Source of the DNA: JAMWCX01 sp964352425
GTDB lineage: Bacteria; Omnitrophota; Gorgyraeia; 2-01-FULL-45-10
Direction of reading: 5' to 3'
Assembly: GCA_964352425.1 (NCBI GenBank)
Contig: CAYGRZ010000012.1
Location: forward strand, 1-33,729
Length of the DNA: 33,729 nt
Both the position numbers and the translations under genes were made by a program. Of this stretch, positions 6,034 through 12,657 are shown piece by piece (the stretch's first letter is position 1; every line of letters starts with the position of its first letter). Below the pieces are notes generated by a model. That model saw only the letters and a list, made by a program, of their open reading frames with translations, did no database searches and was not told the origin of the DNA.

Positions 6034-6058
6034 ATGGGGTCACAATTTGTGACCCCAT
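6034..6058. promoter_or_regulatory. Perfect palindrome upstream of the ORF6N fragment
   Basis: ATGGGGTCACAA (6034-6045) and TTGTGACCCCAT (6047-6058) are perfect complements about one central base. It ends 15 bases before the ORF6N start codon and 5 bases before its ribosome site, so it would sit in the promoter-leader region. Likely an operator for the (formerly) encoded DNA-binding protein; this is inference. Confidence 0.6.
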
Positions 6059-6073
6059 AGAACAGGAGGAGAG

Positions 6074-6211
6074 ATGAGTGAATTAGTGCCGCAGGCGGTA
6101 ATTGAGAATAGGATCTACCTTATTAGAGGACAAAAAGTTATGCTTTCCACGGACTTAGCAAAACTTTATGGAGGCATGCGTTCTTTGATACGCGCGAAAG
6201 AGAGAAGATAG
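6074..6211 (+). pseudogene. ORF6N-domain protein, N-terminal fragment
   Basis: Starting at ATG 6074 with a strong AGGAGG site, the frame reads MSELVPQAVIENRIYLIRGQ then KVMLSTDLAKLYGG and leaves the family pattern at about residue 34, ending at 6211 after 45 codons. IENRIYLIRGQKVMLSTDLAKLYG is the signature of ORF6N domains (phage and mobile-element DNA-binding proteins, related to KilA-N). A complete protein would be well over 100 residues. The residues after LAKLYG (MRSLIRAKERR) look unrelated, so a deletion joined the fragment to other sequence. It is one of only two plus-strand genes or remnants noticed in the window. Confidence 0.75.
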
Positions 6212-6333
6212 TCGAACTAAAGTACTAGTTCTTGCAAAAAATCGGTTTTTTGCTACGATAGGGGTGTCTTTAGTTCAGTAGACCTCATCTGCTAAATTGG
6301 ACAATTATGGAATGCATGCTCAATGCAAAAAAA

Positions 6334-6359
6334 CCCTAATAACCTTTCGATTATTAGGG
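6334..6359 (-). terminator. Intrinsic terminator of pyrG
   Basis: On the minus strand CCCTAATAA (6359-6351) pairs perfectly with TTATTAGGG (6342-6334) around an 8-base loop and is followed by seven Ts (plus-strand As at 6327-6333). It lies 37 bases after the pyrG stop. The plus side is also T-rich, so it may work weakly in both directions. Confidence 0.85.
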
Positions 6360-6396
6360 ATTGTTTTGCAGCGTAAAATTCTCTGTTCGGCTTTAG

Positions 6397-7995
6397 TTAC
6401 TTCTTAAGTGCGGCCTTGATGAAGTCGCGGAAGAGCGGATGCGGCCTGTCCGGCTTTGACTTGAACTCTGGGTGGTATTGCACTGCGATGAAGAACGGAT
6501 GGTCCTTGAGCTCGATCATCTCGACGAGATTCTTGTTCGGATAGATGCCGGAGAATACCATGCCGGCATCCGAGAGCATGTCCCTGTACTTGTTGTTGAA
6601 TTCGTATCTGTGGCGATGCCGCTCGAGGATGAGATCCTTGCCGTACGCCTTGAACGCGTGCGTGCCTTTTTTTATCTCACACGGATAGACGCCGAGCCTC
6701 ATCGTCCCGCCCATGTCCTTGATGTTCTTCTGATCTTCCAGGAGGCTTATGACGGGGTGGGGCGTGTCCGGCATGAACTCCGTCGAGTTGGCATTCTTCA
6801 GGCCGCACTTATGCCTGGCGAATTCTATGACCGCGCACTGCATGCCCAGACACAGGCCGAAGAACGGGATCTTATGTTCCCTGGCGTACCGTATCGCCTT
6901 GACCTTGCCTTCGATGCCGCGGTAGCCGAACCCTCCGGGCACCAGGATGCCGGAGAGCCCTTTTAGCAGCTTCTCCCCGCCTGCCTTCTCGATCTCTTCC
7001 GAGTCCACCTTCTTTATCGTCACCCGCGAATCATTGGCGATGCCGGCGTGGACGAGCGATTCGTATATGGATTTGTACGCGTCCTGGAGGCCTATGTATT
7101 TGCCGACGACGGCGATGGTCACGGTATGCTTCGGCCGCAGGATCCTCTCCACTACCTTCTTATGCCAATTCTTGAGGTTAGTTGCTTTCGATCGCAGTTC
7201 GAGGTGGTGTAAGATGAATTTGTCGAGGCCCTGGTCCTTGAATATGAGCGGCACCTGGTAGATCGTTTCCGCGTCGGGAGCCTCGATAACGGCGTCTTTG
7301 CGGACATTGCAGAAGAGCGATATCTTCTCCTTAATGTCGTCGGAGAGCGCCTTCTCGCTGCGGCAGATGAGTATGTCGGGCTGTATGCCGATCTCACGCA
7401 GTTTCCCCACGCTGTGCTGGGTGGGCTTCGTCTTGATCTCGCCGGCCGTTTTGATGAACGGTATGAGCGTAAGGTGTATGTAGAGCACGTTGTGGTAGCC
7501 GACGTCGAGCCGGAACTGTCTCGCAGCCTCAAGGAACGGCAGGCTCTCGATATCGCCGACGGTGCCGCCTATCTCGATGATCAGTATGTCGGCACCGGAG
7601 ACCTGCGCCGCCTTCCTGATGCGTTCCTTTATCTCGTCGGTGATGTGCGGGATGACCTGGATCGTCTTGCCGAGATAGTCGCCGCGGCGCTCCCTGGATA
7701 TGACGGCATTGTATATCTGGCCCGTCGTGACGTTGTTGAACTTCGTCATCTGGGCGTTCGTGAAGCGTTCGTAGTGGCCCAGGTCGAGATCGGTCTCGGC
7801 GCCGTCTTCAGTTACGTAGACCTCGCCGTGCTGGTAGGGGTTCATTGTGCCGGGGTCGACGTTGATATAGGGGTCGAGCTTTATGAGAGAGACTTTGAGC
7901 CCCCTCGATTCCATGATCTTCCCGATGGAAGCCGAGGCGATGCCTTTGCCGAGGCTCGATATGACGCCGCCCGTCGTGAATATGAATTTTGTCAT
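6397..7995 (-). CDS. pyrG: CTP synthase
   Basis: PyrG converts UTP to CTP with ATP and glutamine. The 532-aa product starts MTKFIFTTGGVISSLGKGIA and has the synthetase domain (KLDPYINVDPGTMNPYQHGE, VYVTEDGAETDLDLGHYERF, IEIGGTVGDIESLPFLEA) and a C-terminal glutaminase domain with FFGLCLGMQ (nucleophile Cys) and VQYHPEF (His-Glu). The ATG at 7995 has a GGGAGAAG site; the frame stays open upstream to a TTG at 8082, but those 29 codons are read from the leader hairpin. All key motifs are present. It appears to be monocistronic: own promoter (8100-8127), terminator-like leader hairpin (8015-8065) and a terminator at 6334-6359. Confidence 0.97.
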   Translation of the reverse strand: MTKFIFTTGGVISSLGKGIASASIGKIMESRGLKVSLIKLDPYINVDPGTMNPYQHGEVYVTEDGAETDLDLGHYERFTNAQMTKFNNVTTGQIYNAVISRERRGDYLGKTIQVIPHITDEIKERIRKAAQVSGADILIIEIGGTVGDIESLPFLEAARQFRLDVGYHNVLYIHLTLIPFIKTAGEIKTKPTQHSVGKLREIGIQPDILICRSEKALSDDIKEKISLFCNVRKDAVIEAPDAETIYQVPLIFKDQGLDKFILHHLELRSKATNLKNWHKKVVERILRPKHTVTIAVVGKYIGLQDAYKSIYESLVHAGIANDSRVTIKKVDSEEIEKAGGEKLLKGLSGILVPGGFGYRGIEGKVKAIRYAREHKIPFFGLCLGMQCAVIEFARHKCGLKNANSTEFMPDTPHPVISLLEDQKNIKDMGGTMRLGVYPCEIKKGTHAFKAYGKDLILERHRHRYEFNNKYRDMLSDAGMVFSGIYPNKNLVEMIELKDHPFFIAVQYHPEFKSKPDRPHPLFRDFIKAALKK

Positions 7996-8014
7996 GGTCT
8001 TCTCCCTATATAAA

Positions 8015-8065
8015 AAACAAAGGCGTTTTGGCTGCCGATAGTTCGGCCTCAAAACGCCTTTGTTT
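8015..8065 (-). promoter_or_regulatory. Terminator-like hairpin (probable attenuator) in the pyrG leader
   Basis: On the minus strand AAACAAAGGCGTTTTG (8065-8050) pairs with CAAAACGCCTTTGTTT (8030-8015), a perfect 16-bp stem. The 19-base loop carries a nested GCCGA/TCGGC stem. Further Ts follow directly to give a T-run, and the pyrG ATG lies 20 bases downstream. This is a Rho-independent terminator placed between promoter and gene, which normally means attenuation. In Bacillus subtilis pyrG attenuation uses CTP-sensitive GGGC initiation; no GGGC is seen at the predicted start here. A smaller GTAGC/GCTAC stem precedes the hairpin. Confidence 0.75.
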
Positions 8066-8099
8066 ATGTAGCAGTAGTTCAACCTCGAGCTACTTGTTC

Positions 8100-8127
8100 A
8101 GTATAACATATCTTCTCGGTATGTCAA
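8100..8127 (-). promoter_or_regulatory. Promoter of pyrG
   Basis: -35 TTGACA (8127-8122), 16-base spacer, extended -10 TGTTATACT with TATACT at 8105-8100. Predicted start near 8093, giving a leader of about 98 bases that contains the attenuator hairpin. Confidence 0.8.
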
Positions 8128-8148
8128 CTATTGTAACAGTCGAAATCA

Positions 8149-8178
8149 TTGTAGGACAGGCTTAAGTCTGCCCTACAA
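8149..8178. repeat. Imperfect inverted repeat between gdhA and pyrG
   Basis: TTGTAGG (8149-8155) pairs with CCTACAA (8172-8178); CAG/CTG and a central CTTAAG extend the dyad with mismatches. It begins 10 bases after the gdhA stop and could end the gdhA transcript, but no T-run follows. It may instead be a dispersed intergenic repeat. Confidence 0.45.
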
Positions 8179-8187
8179 CCTGCAGTA

Positions 8188-9525
8188 TTATACCAATCCC
8201 TGGTCCAGCATCGCGTCTGCGACCTTCACGAATCCCGCGATGTTGGCGCCCCTGACGTAGTCGATGTATTTGCCGTTCTTGCCGTACGTTACGCACGAGC
8301 TGTGGATGCTGATCATGATATTGTGCAGACGCTCATCGACTTCCTCGCTCGTCCATGCCAGGCGCTGGCTGTTTTGGGACATCTCGAGGCCGCTTGTCGC
8401 CACACCGCCCGCATTTGCCGCCTTGCCGGGCGCGTAGAGTATCTTAGCCTTCTGGAAGACTTCGATGCCCTCGGGCGTGGTCGGCATGTTCGCGCCTTCG
8501 CCGATCGCGAAGCAGCCGTTCTTCACGAGTGTCTTCGCGTCTTCGCCGGATATCTCGTTCTGGGTCGCGCTGGGGAACGCTACGTCGCACTTGATGCCCC
8601 ACGGGCGCTTGCCTTCGAGGAATTTGCACTTGAAGGCCTTCGTGCAGTCCTTTATGCGGCCGCGCGTTACGTTCTTGAGCTCCATCACGAACGCCAGATC
8701 CTTCTTGCCGATGCCGTCTTCGGCATAGATGGTGCCGTCGGAATCGGACAGCGTCACGACTTTCGCGCCGAGGTCAAGCAGCTTCTCGACCGTATACTGA
8801 GCGACGTTGCCGGAGCCCGATACCGTGCAGACCTTGCCCTTCAGCGACTCGCCTCTGGTCTTCAACATCTCTTGGACGAAGTAGACGCAGCCGTAGCCGG
8901 TGGCTTCCGGCCTGATCAGGCTTCCGCCCCAATTCAGGCCTTTGCCGGTCAGGACGCCGGTGAACTCGTTCCGGAGCCTCTTGTACTGGCCGAACATGAA
9001 CCCTATCTCGCGTCCGCCCGTGCCTATGTCGCCGGCGGGTACGTCGGTGTCGGGTCCGATATACTTGGAAAGTTCAGTCATGAAGCTCTGGCAGAACCTC
9101 ATCACTTCATTGTCGGACTTTCCCTTGGGATCGAAATCGGAACCGCCCTTGGCGCCGCCCATCGGCAGCGTCGTAAGGCTGTTCTTGAATACCTGCTCAA
9201 ACGCAAGGAACTTGAGGATGCCGAGGTTGACACTGGGATGTAAGCGTATACCGCCCTTGTAGGGCCCGATGGCGCTCGACATCTGGATGCGGAAACCTCT
9301 ATTAACCTGGACCTCGCCCTTGTCGTCCGTCCATGGAACACGGAACATGATCACTCTCTCTGGCTCGACCATTCGTTCAAGTATCTTCGCCTTCTGGTAC
9401 TTCGGATTCTCGTCGATAAAAGGCATCACCGATTCGACGACCTCCTGTACTGCCTGGTGGAACTCCTTCTCACCGGGGTTTTTTGCGATGACCTTCCCCA
9501 TGAACTCTTCGATTCTCTTGCTCAT
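8188..9525 (-). CDS. gdhA: NADP-type glutamate dehydrogenase (hexameric)
   Basis: The enzyme makes glutamate from 2-oxoglutarate, ammonium and NAD(P)H. The 445-aa length is that of small hexameric bacterial GDHs. Substrate and catalytic motifs are clear: GPYKGGIRLHPSVNLGILKF, LPMGGAKGGSDFDPKGKSDN (catalytic Lys region) and VPAGDIGTGGREIGFMFGQY. The Rossmann part is VSGSGNVAQYTVEKLLDLGA followed by KVVTLSDSDG; the SDSDG end is common in NADP-preferring members. The ATG at 9525 has a strong AAGGAGGAAGGT site. It is the last gene of the nfnS-nfnL-gdhA operon (16 bases after nfnL), which ties ammonium assimilation to NADPH supply. Confidence 0.95.
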   Translation of the reverse strand: MSKRIEEFMGKVIAKNPGEKEFHQAVQEVVESVMPFIDENPKYQKAKILERMVEPERVIMFRVPWTDDKGEVQVNRGFRIQMSSAIGPYKGGIRLHPSVNLGILKFLAFEQVFKNSLTTLPMGGAKGGSDFDPKGKSDNEVMRFCQSFMTELSKYIGPDTDVPAGDIGTGGREIGFMFGQYKRLRNEFTGVLTGKGLNWGGSLIRPEATGYGCVYFVQEMLKTRGESLKGKVCTVSGSGNVAQYTVEKLLDLGAKVVTLSDSDGTIYAEDGIGKKDLAFVMELKNVTRGRIKDCTKAFKCKFLEGKRPWGIKCDVAFPSATQNEISGEDAKTLVKNGCFAIGEGANMPTTPEGIEVFQKAKILYAPGKAANAGGVATSGLEMSQNSQRLAWTSEEVDERLHNIMISIHSSCVTYGKNGKYIDYVRGANIAGFVKVADAMLDQGLV

Positions 9526-9541
9526 ACCTTCCTCCTTTTTC

Positions 9542-10990
9542 TTACTGTTTTAGCAGCCGGTCGATGATGGCCCTGGCCGCTTTTTTCGCCATTCCCATCG
9601 CCTCTATGACCGTGCCTTCTCCACCCACGATGTCTCCGCCTGCGTACACCTTCTCGACGGACGTCTCCATCGTCTCTTTATCGACTATGACATCCGAATA
9701 TTTATCGGTCTTGAGCTGCGGGGTCACGCGCGTCAATACCTGGTTCGCCGCCAGTCCGACAGCTATGACGGCCATGTCGCACGGGAGCTCGAAATCGCTT
9801 CCCGGTATCGCGACAGGCCTTCTCCTGCCCGAAGCGTCGGGCTCTCCCAGCTTGCACTCGAGACAACGCAACTTCTTCACAAAACCGTTCTCGTCTCCCG
9901 AGAATGCCTCGGGCTGGACGAGGAATCTGAATTTTACGCCCTCTTCCCTGGCGTGCTCTATCTCAAGCCGGCGCGCCGGCATCTCCACCTCGGTCCGCCT
10001 GTAGGCTATGGTGGTGTCAGGCGGCATGCCCTGCATCTTCTGGATCCTTAAGCTCGCCCTCGCCGCATCCATGGCCGTGTTGCCGCCGCCTATCACGATA
10101 ACGGACTTACCTATATTAACGGGGGTGTGGTACTCGGGGAACTTGTACGCTGACATCAGGTTGACCCTGGTCAGAAATTCGTTCGCGGAATATACGTTGC
10201 AAAGGTTCTCACCCGGTACGCCGAGAAAAGACGGCACGCCGGCGCCGAGGCCGAGAAATACGGCGCTGTAGCCCTCGTCAAAAAGCTCATCTAAGCCCTT
10301 CGCCTTGCCCACGATATAATTCGGAATGATCTCGACGCCGAGCCTCTTCAGGTAGTCGAGCTCGAAATCGAGTATGTCGCGCGGCAGCCTGAACGGCGGT
10401 ATGCCGTAGCGCAGAACGCCGCCCGTTCTGTGAAGCGCCTCGTAGACGACGACTTTGATGCCCTGCCTCGCCAGTTCTCCCGCGCAGCACACGCCCGCGG
10501 GGCCGGATCCCACGACCGCCACTTTGTATTTTGAAAGCTTCGGATTCTTCGTCGAGGGTATCTCGAGATCGCTCTTCATGCCGAAATCGCCGATGAACCG
10601 TTCGAGGAAATGGATGTTGATGGCATTTCCCGACGCGTACGGCGCGTCCTTCTTGGTGAATACGCATGTCTTCCTGCACTGGTATTCGGCCGGGCATACC
10701 CTGCCGCAGATCGAGGGAAAATCGTTCTTCTCGCGTATCGTAAAATACGCCCCCTTATAGTCCTTCCGCGTCATCTGGTAGATGAACTTCTTGATGTCGA
10801 TGCCGACCGGGCACCCCTCGATGCAGGTAGGATCCTTGCACTGGATGCATCTCGCCGCCTCCCGCAGTGACTCCTCTTCTGAGTAGCCAAGCACGACCTC
10901 ATCGAACGAGGCCGACCGCTTGAGCGCATCGTGTTCGCGCACCTTTACGGGATCTTTCTTTATCGGTCTTACATTTTGTTCAGGTTGCAT
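9542..10990 (-). CDS. nfnL: NfnL/GltA-like NADPH-binding subunit (glutamate synthase small-subunit family)
   Basis: The N-terminus carries the Cys-rich 4Fe-4S binding domain (CIQCKDPTCIEGCPVGIDIK, then ICGRVCPAEYQCRKTCVF). Two dinucleotide folds follow: VAVVGSGPAGVCCAGELARQ (FAD) and VIVIGGGNTAMDAARASLRI (NADPH), with the terminal VYAGGDIVGGEGTVIEAMGM. This is the GltD/PreT family. Beside an NfnS-type partner and without a large glutamate synthase subunit, it is best read as the large subunit of NfnSL (NADH-dependent ferredoxin:NADP oxidoreductase, also called SudA), which couples ferredoxin and NADH oxidation to NADP reduction. The ATG at 10990 (GAGAAG upstream) is preferred; a GTG at 11008 would add six residues. 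It overlaps the upstream gene by 22 bases. Confidence 0.88.
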   Translation of the reverse strand: MQPEQNVRPIKKDPVKVREHDALKRSASFDEVVLGYSEEESLREAARCIQCKDPTCIEGCPVGIDIKKFIYQMTRKDYKGAYFTIREKNDFPSICGRVCPAEYQCRKTCVFTKKDAPYASGNAINIHFLERFIGDFGMKSDLEIPSTKNPKLSKYKVAVVGSGPAGVCCAGELARQGIKVVVYEALHRTGGVLRYGIPPFRLPRDILDFELDYLKRLGVEIIPNYIVGKAKGLDELFDEGYSAVFLGLGAGVPSFLGVPGENLCNVYSANEFLTRVNLMSAYKFPEYHTPVNIGKSVIVIGGGNTAMDAARASLRIQKMQGMPPDTTIAYRRTEVEMPARRLEIEHAREEGVKFRFLVQPEAFSGDENGFVKKLRCLECKLGEPDASGRRRPVAIPGSDFELPCDMAVIAVGLAANQVLTRVTPQLKTDKYSDVIVDKETMETSVEKVYAGGDIVGGEGTVIEAMGMAKKAARAIIDRLLKQ

Positions 10991-11799
10991 ATATGCTTCT
11001 CTTTGCACTCATAAATCTTGTTGCGCTTCGCAAGCTCATCCCAATCGACCTGGTGGGCGTCGAATTCCGGGCCGTCGACGCAGCTGAAATGCATCTTGCC
11101 GCCGACCGTGACGCGGCAACAGCCGCACATGCCGGTCGCGTCGACCATGATCGCGTTGAGCGACACGATCGTCTTAACCTTGTATTTCGCGGTCACGGCA
11201 GCCGAGCGTCTCATCATAGGGATCGGGCCGACCGAGTAGACGAGGTCATATGTGCCCTTCTGGAGCAGTTCATCGAGGATGTCGGTGGTGAAGCCCTTCC
11301 TGCCATATGAGCCGTCATCGGTCGCCACGAGAAGCGAGTCAGATACGGCCTTCAGTTCGTTCTCAAGTATCAGGATAGGCTTAGTCCGCGCCCCTACTAT
11401 AGTAGTAACGTGGTTACCCGCGGCCTTGAATGCTTTTGCAACGGGATATATTTCCGCGATGCCTACGCCGCCGCCTACGATGATGATGCGGCCATACTTC
11501 TTTATTTCGGTCGCATGGCCGAGCGGGCCGACTATCGCGTAGAGAGAATCACCGGGATTCATCCTGCCGAGGAGGCGCGTGCTTAAGCCCGCTTCCTGGA
11601 ATATGAGGGTGATGCATCCCGCGTTCTTATCGGTATCGACTATGGTAAGAGGGATGCGCTCCGACTTCTCGGTCGCCATGAATGCGATAAACTGCCCGGG
11701 CGCCGCTTTTCGCGCTATGTCAGGCGCGTGTATCTCCATGCGCGTGACTTTGGTTCCTGCCACGTCGGATAATGTCTTCTTTGCGAGGATCTTTGCCAT
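10969..11799 (-). CDS. nfnS: NfnS-like FAD/NAD-binding subunit (sulfide dehydrogenase/dihydroorotate dehydrogenase electron-transfer type)
   Basis: The 276-aa product has an FAD-binding barrel (PGQFIAFMATEKSERIPLTI), an NAD-binding fold (IIIVGGGVGIAEIYPVAKAF) and a C-terminal 2Fe-2S site with C225, C227, C228 and C240 (MCGCCRVTVGGKMHFSC). This is the PyrK/SudB/NfnS family. With NfnL next to it, the likely role is the small subunit of a flavin-based electron-bifurcating NADH:ferredoxin:NADP transhydrogenase; SudAB activity on polysulfide is the main alternative. The ATG at 11799 has a TAGG site six bases upstream. It is the first gene of the operon, behind the promoter at 11897-11924 and the palindromic leader at 11836-11863. 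Confidence 0.88.
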   Translation of the reverse strand: MAKILAKKTLSDVAGTKVTRMEIHAPDIARKAAPGQFIAFMATEKSERIPLTIVDTDKNAGCITLIFQEAGLSTRLLGRMNPGDSLYAIVGPLGHATEIKKYGRIIIVGGGVGIAEIYPVAKAFKAAGNHVTTIVGARTKPILILENELKAVSDSLLVATDDGSYGRKGFTTDILDELLQKGTYDLVYSVGPIPMMRRSAAVTAKYKVKTIVSLNAIMVDATGMCGCCRVTVGGKMHFSCVDGPEFDAHQVDWDELAKRNKIYECKEKHICNLNKM

Positions 11800-11835
11800 A
11801 TTTGCCTACTTTATGGGCATCCGGAGGTAAAATAA

Positions 11836-11863
11836 AAAGACGTCTACCATGGTAGACGTCTTT
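11836..11863 (-). promoter_or_regulatory. Perfect 28-bp palindrome in the nfnSL-gdhA leader
   Basis: AAAGACGTCTACCA (11836-11849) is followed at once by its exact reverse complement TGGTAGACGTCTTT (11850-11863). On the minus strand it is followed by TTATTTTACC, giving a T-rich tract. It lies between the promoter (11897-11924) and the nfnS start, so it is either a leaky terminator/attenuator or a protein-binding dyad. As a terminator it could also end the upstream DUF167 operon. Confidence 0.6.
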
Positions 11864-11896
11864 GTCATTCCGTTTTACTGAATTAAATGTACGTCT

Positions 11897-11924
11897 ATAA
11901 TAGCATCAACGATTATATTGTCAA
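11897..11924 (-). promoter_or_regulatory. Promoter of the nfnS-nfnL-gdhA operon
   Basis: -35 TTGACA (11924-11919), 16-base spacer, extended -10 TGCTATTAT with TATTAT at 11902-11897. The arrangement is the same as for carA and pyrG. The predicted start near 11890 gives a leader of about 90 bases containing the palindrome. Confidence 0.75.
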
Positions 11925-11934
11925 CAAATATTTT

Positions 11935-12165
11935 TCAGGCGATATCCACGATCTTGAGCTTCGAGTTACGGCCGCTCGCGATAGTTATCCTGCTCTTCGG
12001 AACGTCGAAGTATTCGCTTAAAACCTCGACGAGCGCATCATTTGCCCTGCCCTCCGTCGCCGGAGCCTTCACGCGCACGGTAAAAGAGCGTTCACCGCCT
12101 TTTTCTATCGACTCGACTTTGGAGTTCGGCTTGACCTTGACGGTGATCCTCATAGCTGCTGCCAT
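11935..12165 (-). CDS. DUF167/YggU family protein
   Basis: The 76-aa protein has the DUF167 pattern: RITVKVKPNSKVESIE, FTVRVKAPATEGRANDALVE and ISEYF..SRITIASGRNSKLK-like end (here VLSEYFDVPKSRITIASGRN). These small alpha/beta proteins are widespread; no enzyme activity is established. The ATG at 12165 starts one base after the stop of the ferritin-like gene (12169-12167), suggesting translational coupling; there is no clear ribosome site. An ATG at 12153 is an alternative. It is the last gene of the DUF3786-pfkA operon. Confidence 0.85.
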   Translation of the reverse strand: MAAAMRITVKVKPNSKVESIEKGGERSFTVRVKAPATEGRANDALVEVLSEYFDVPKSRITIASGRNSKLKIVDIA

Positions 12166-12166
12166 T

Positions 12167-12643
12167 TTATCTGTATTTCCGTTTCAATTCCGTGAGGTAT
12201 ATCAGGTGTTTCTTCTCCTCGCCTATCAGCTCTTCGACCTTCTCGGTGTGGTTCGGCGTCATGTAGCCGAGGAGTTCCCGGAAGAATAGTATCGCATCCT
12301 TTTCGAACTCTATGCCAAACCTGATAGCATCGAGGGGCGTGTTGACGAATTTCGCGAACTGGTCTGCCGATACCTGCTCGTAGAGCATGTCGTCGACCAG
12401 TGCCTTCATGTACGCTTCGAACTCGCCCTGGTAGTTTTCCATCACTTCAGCGTCCTCGACGCTGTTCCTGATGCCGGTGAATTTCGCTATGTGTTCGGCT
12501 TCCCAGTCGCGCAGGCGGGTAAAGAGGTCCTTCATGTCGAGCTCTTTGAACTTCGCGGCTGCAAGGCCGTAAAAATCCCTGCGCTTTTTCTCCTTCTCAA
12601 TTCCCATATCGATTACTTCGGCGACGTTGAATACATTAGCCAT
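12167..12643 (-). CDS. Ferritin-like di-iron protein of the rubrerythrin type
   Basis: Encodes 158 aa predicted as a four-helix bundle. Each helix carries a carboxylate or carboxylate-His pattern: GIEKEKKRRDFYGLAA, LRDWEAEHIAKFTGI (ExxH), GIEFEKDAILFFRELL and LIGEEKKHLIYLTEL (ExxH). This is the layout of rubrerythrin-type ferritin-like domains binding two iron atoms. No rubredoxin domain (CxxC pairs) is attached. A role in iron handling or peroxide defence in an anaerobe is inferred. It starts 14 bases after pfkA and runs directly into the DUF167 gene. Confidence 0.8.
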   Translation of the reverse strand: MANVFNVAEVIDMGIEKEKKRRDFYGLAAAKFKELDMKDLFTRLRDWEAEHIAKFTGIRNSVEDAEVMENYQGEFEAYMKALVDDMLYEQVSADQFAKFVNTPLDAIRFGIEFEKDAILFFRELLGYMTPNHTEKVEELIGEEKKHLIYLTELKRKYR

Positions 12644-12657
12644 AATCTACCCTTTCT

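Noticed and set aside
6234..6253. Hairpin GCAAAAAA-TCGG-TTTTTTGC downstream of the ORF6N stub.
   Set aside because: An A/T-only stem core with no gene ending just before it; too weak to call a terminator or an attachment site.
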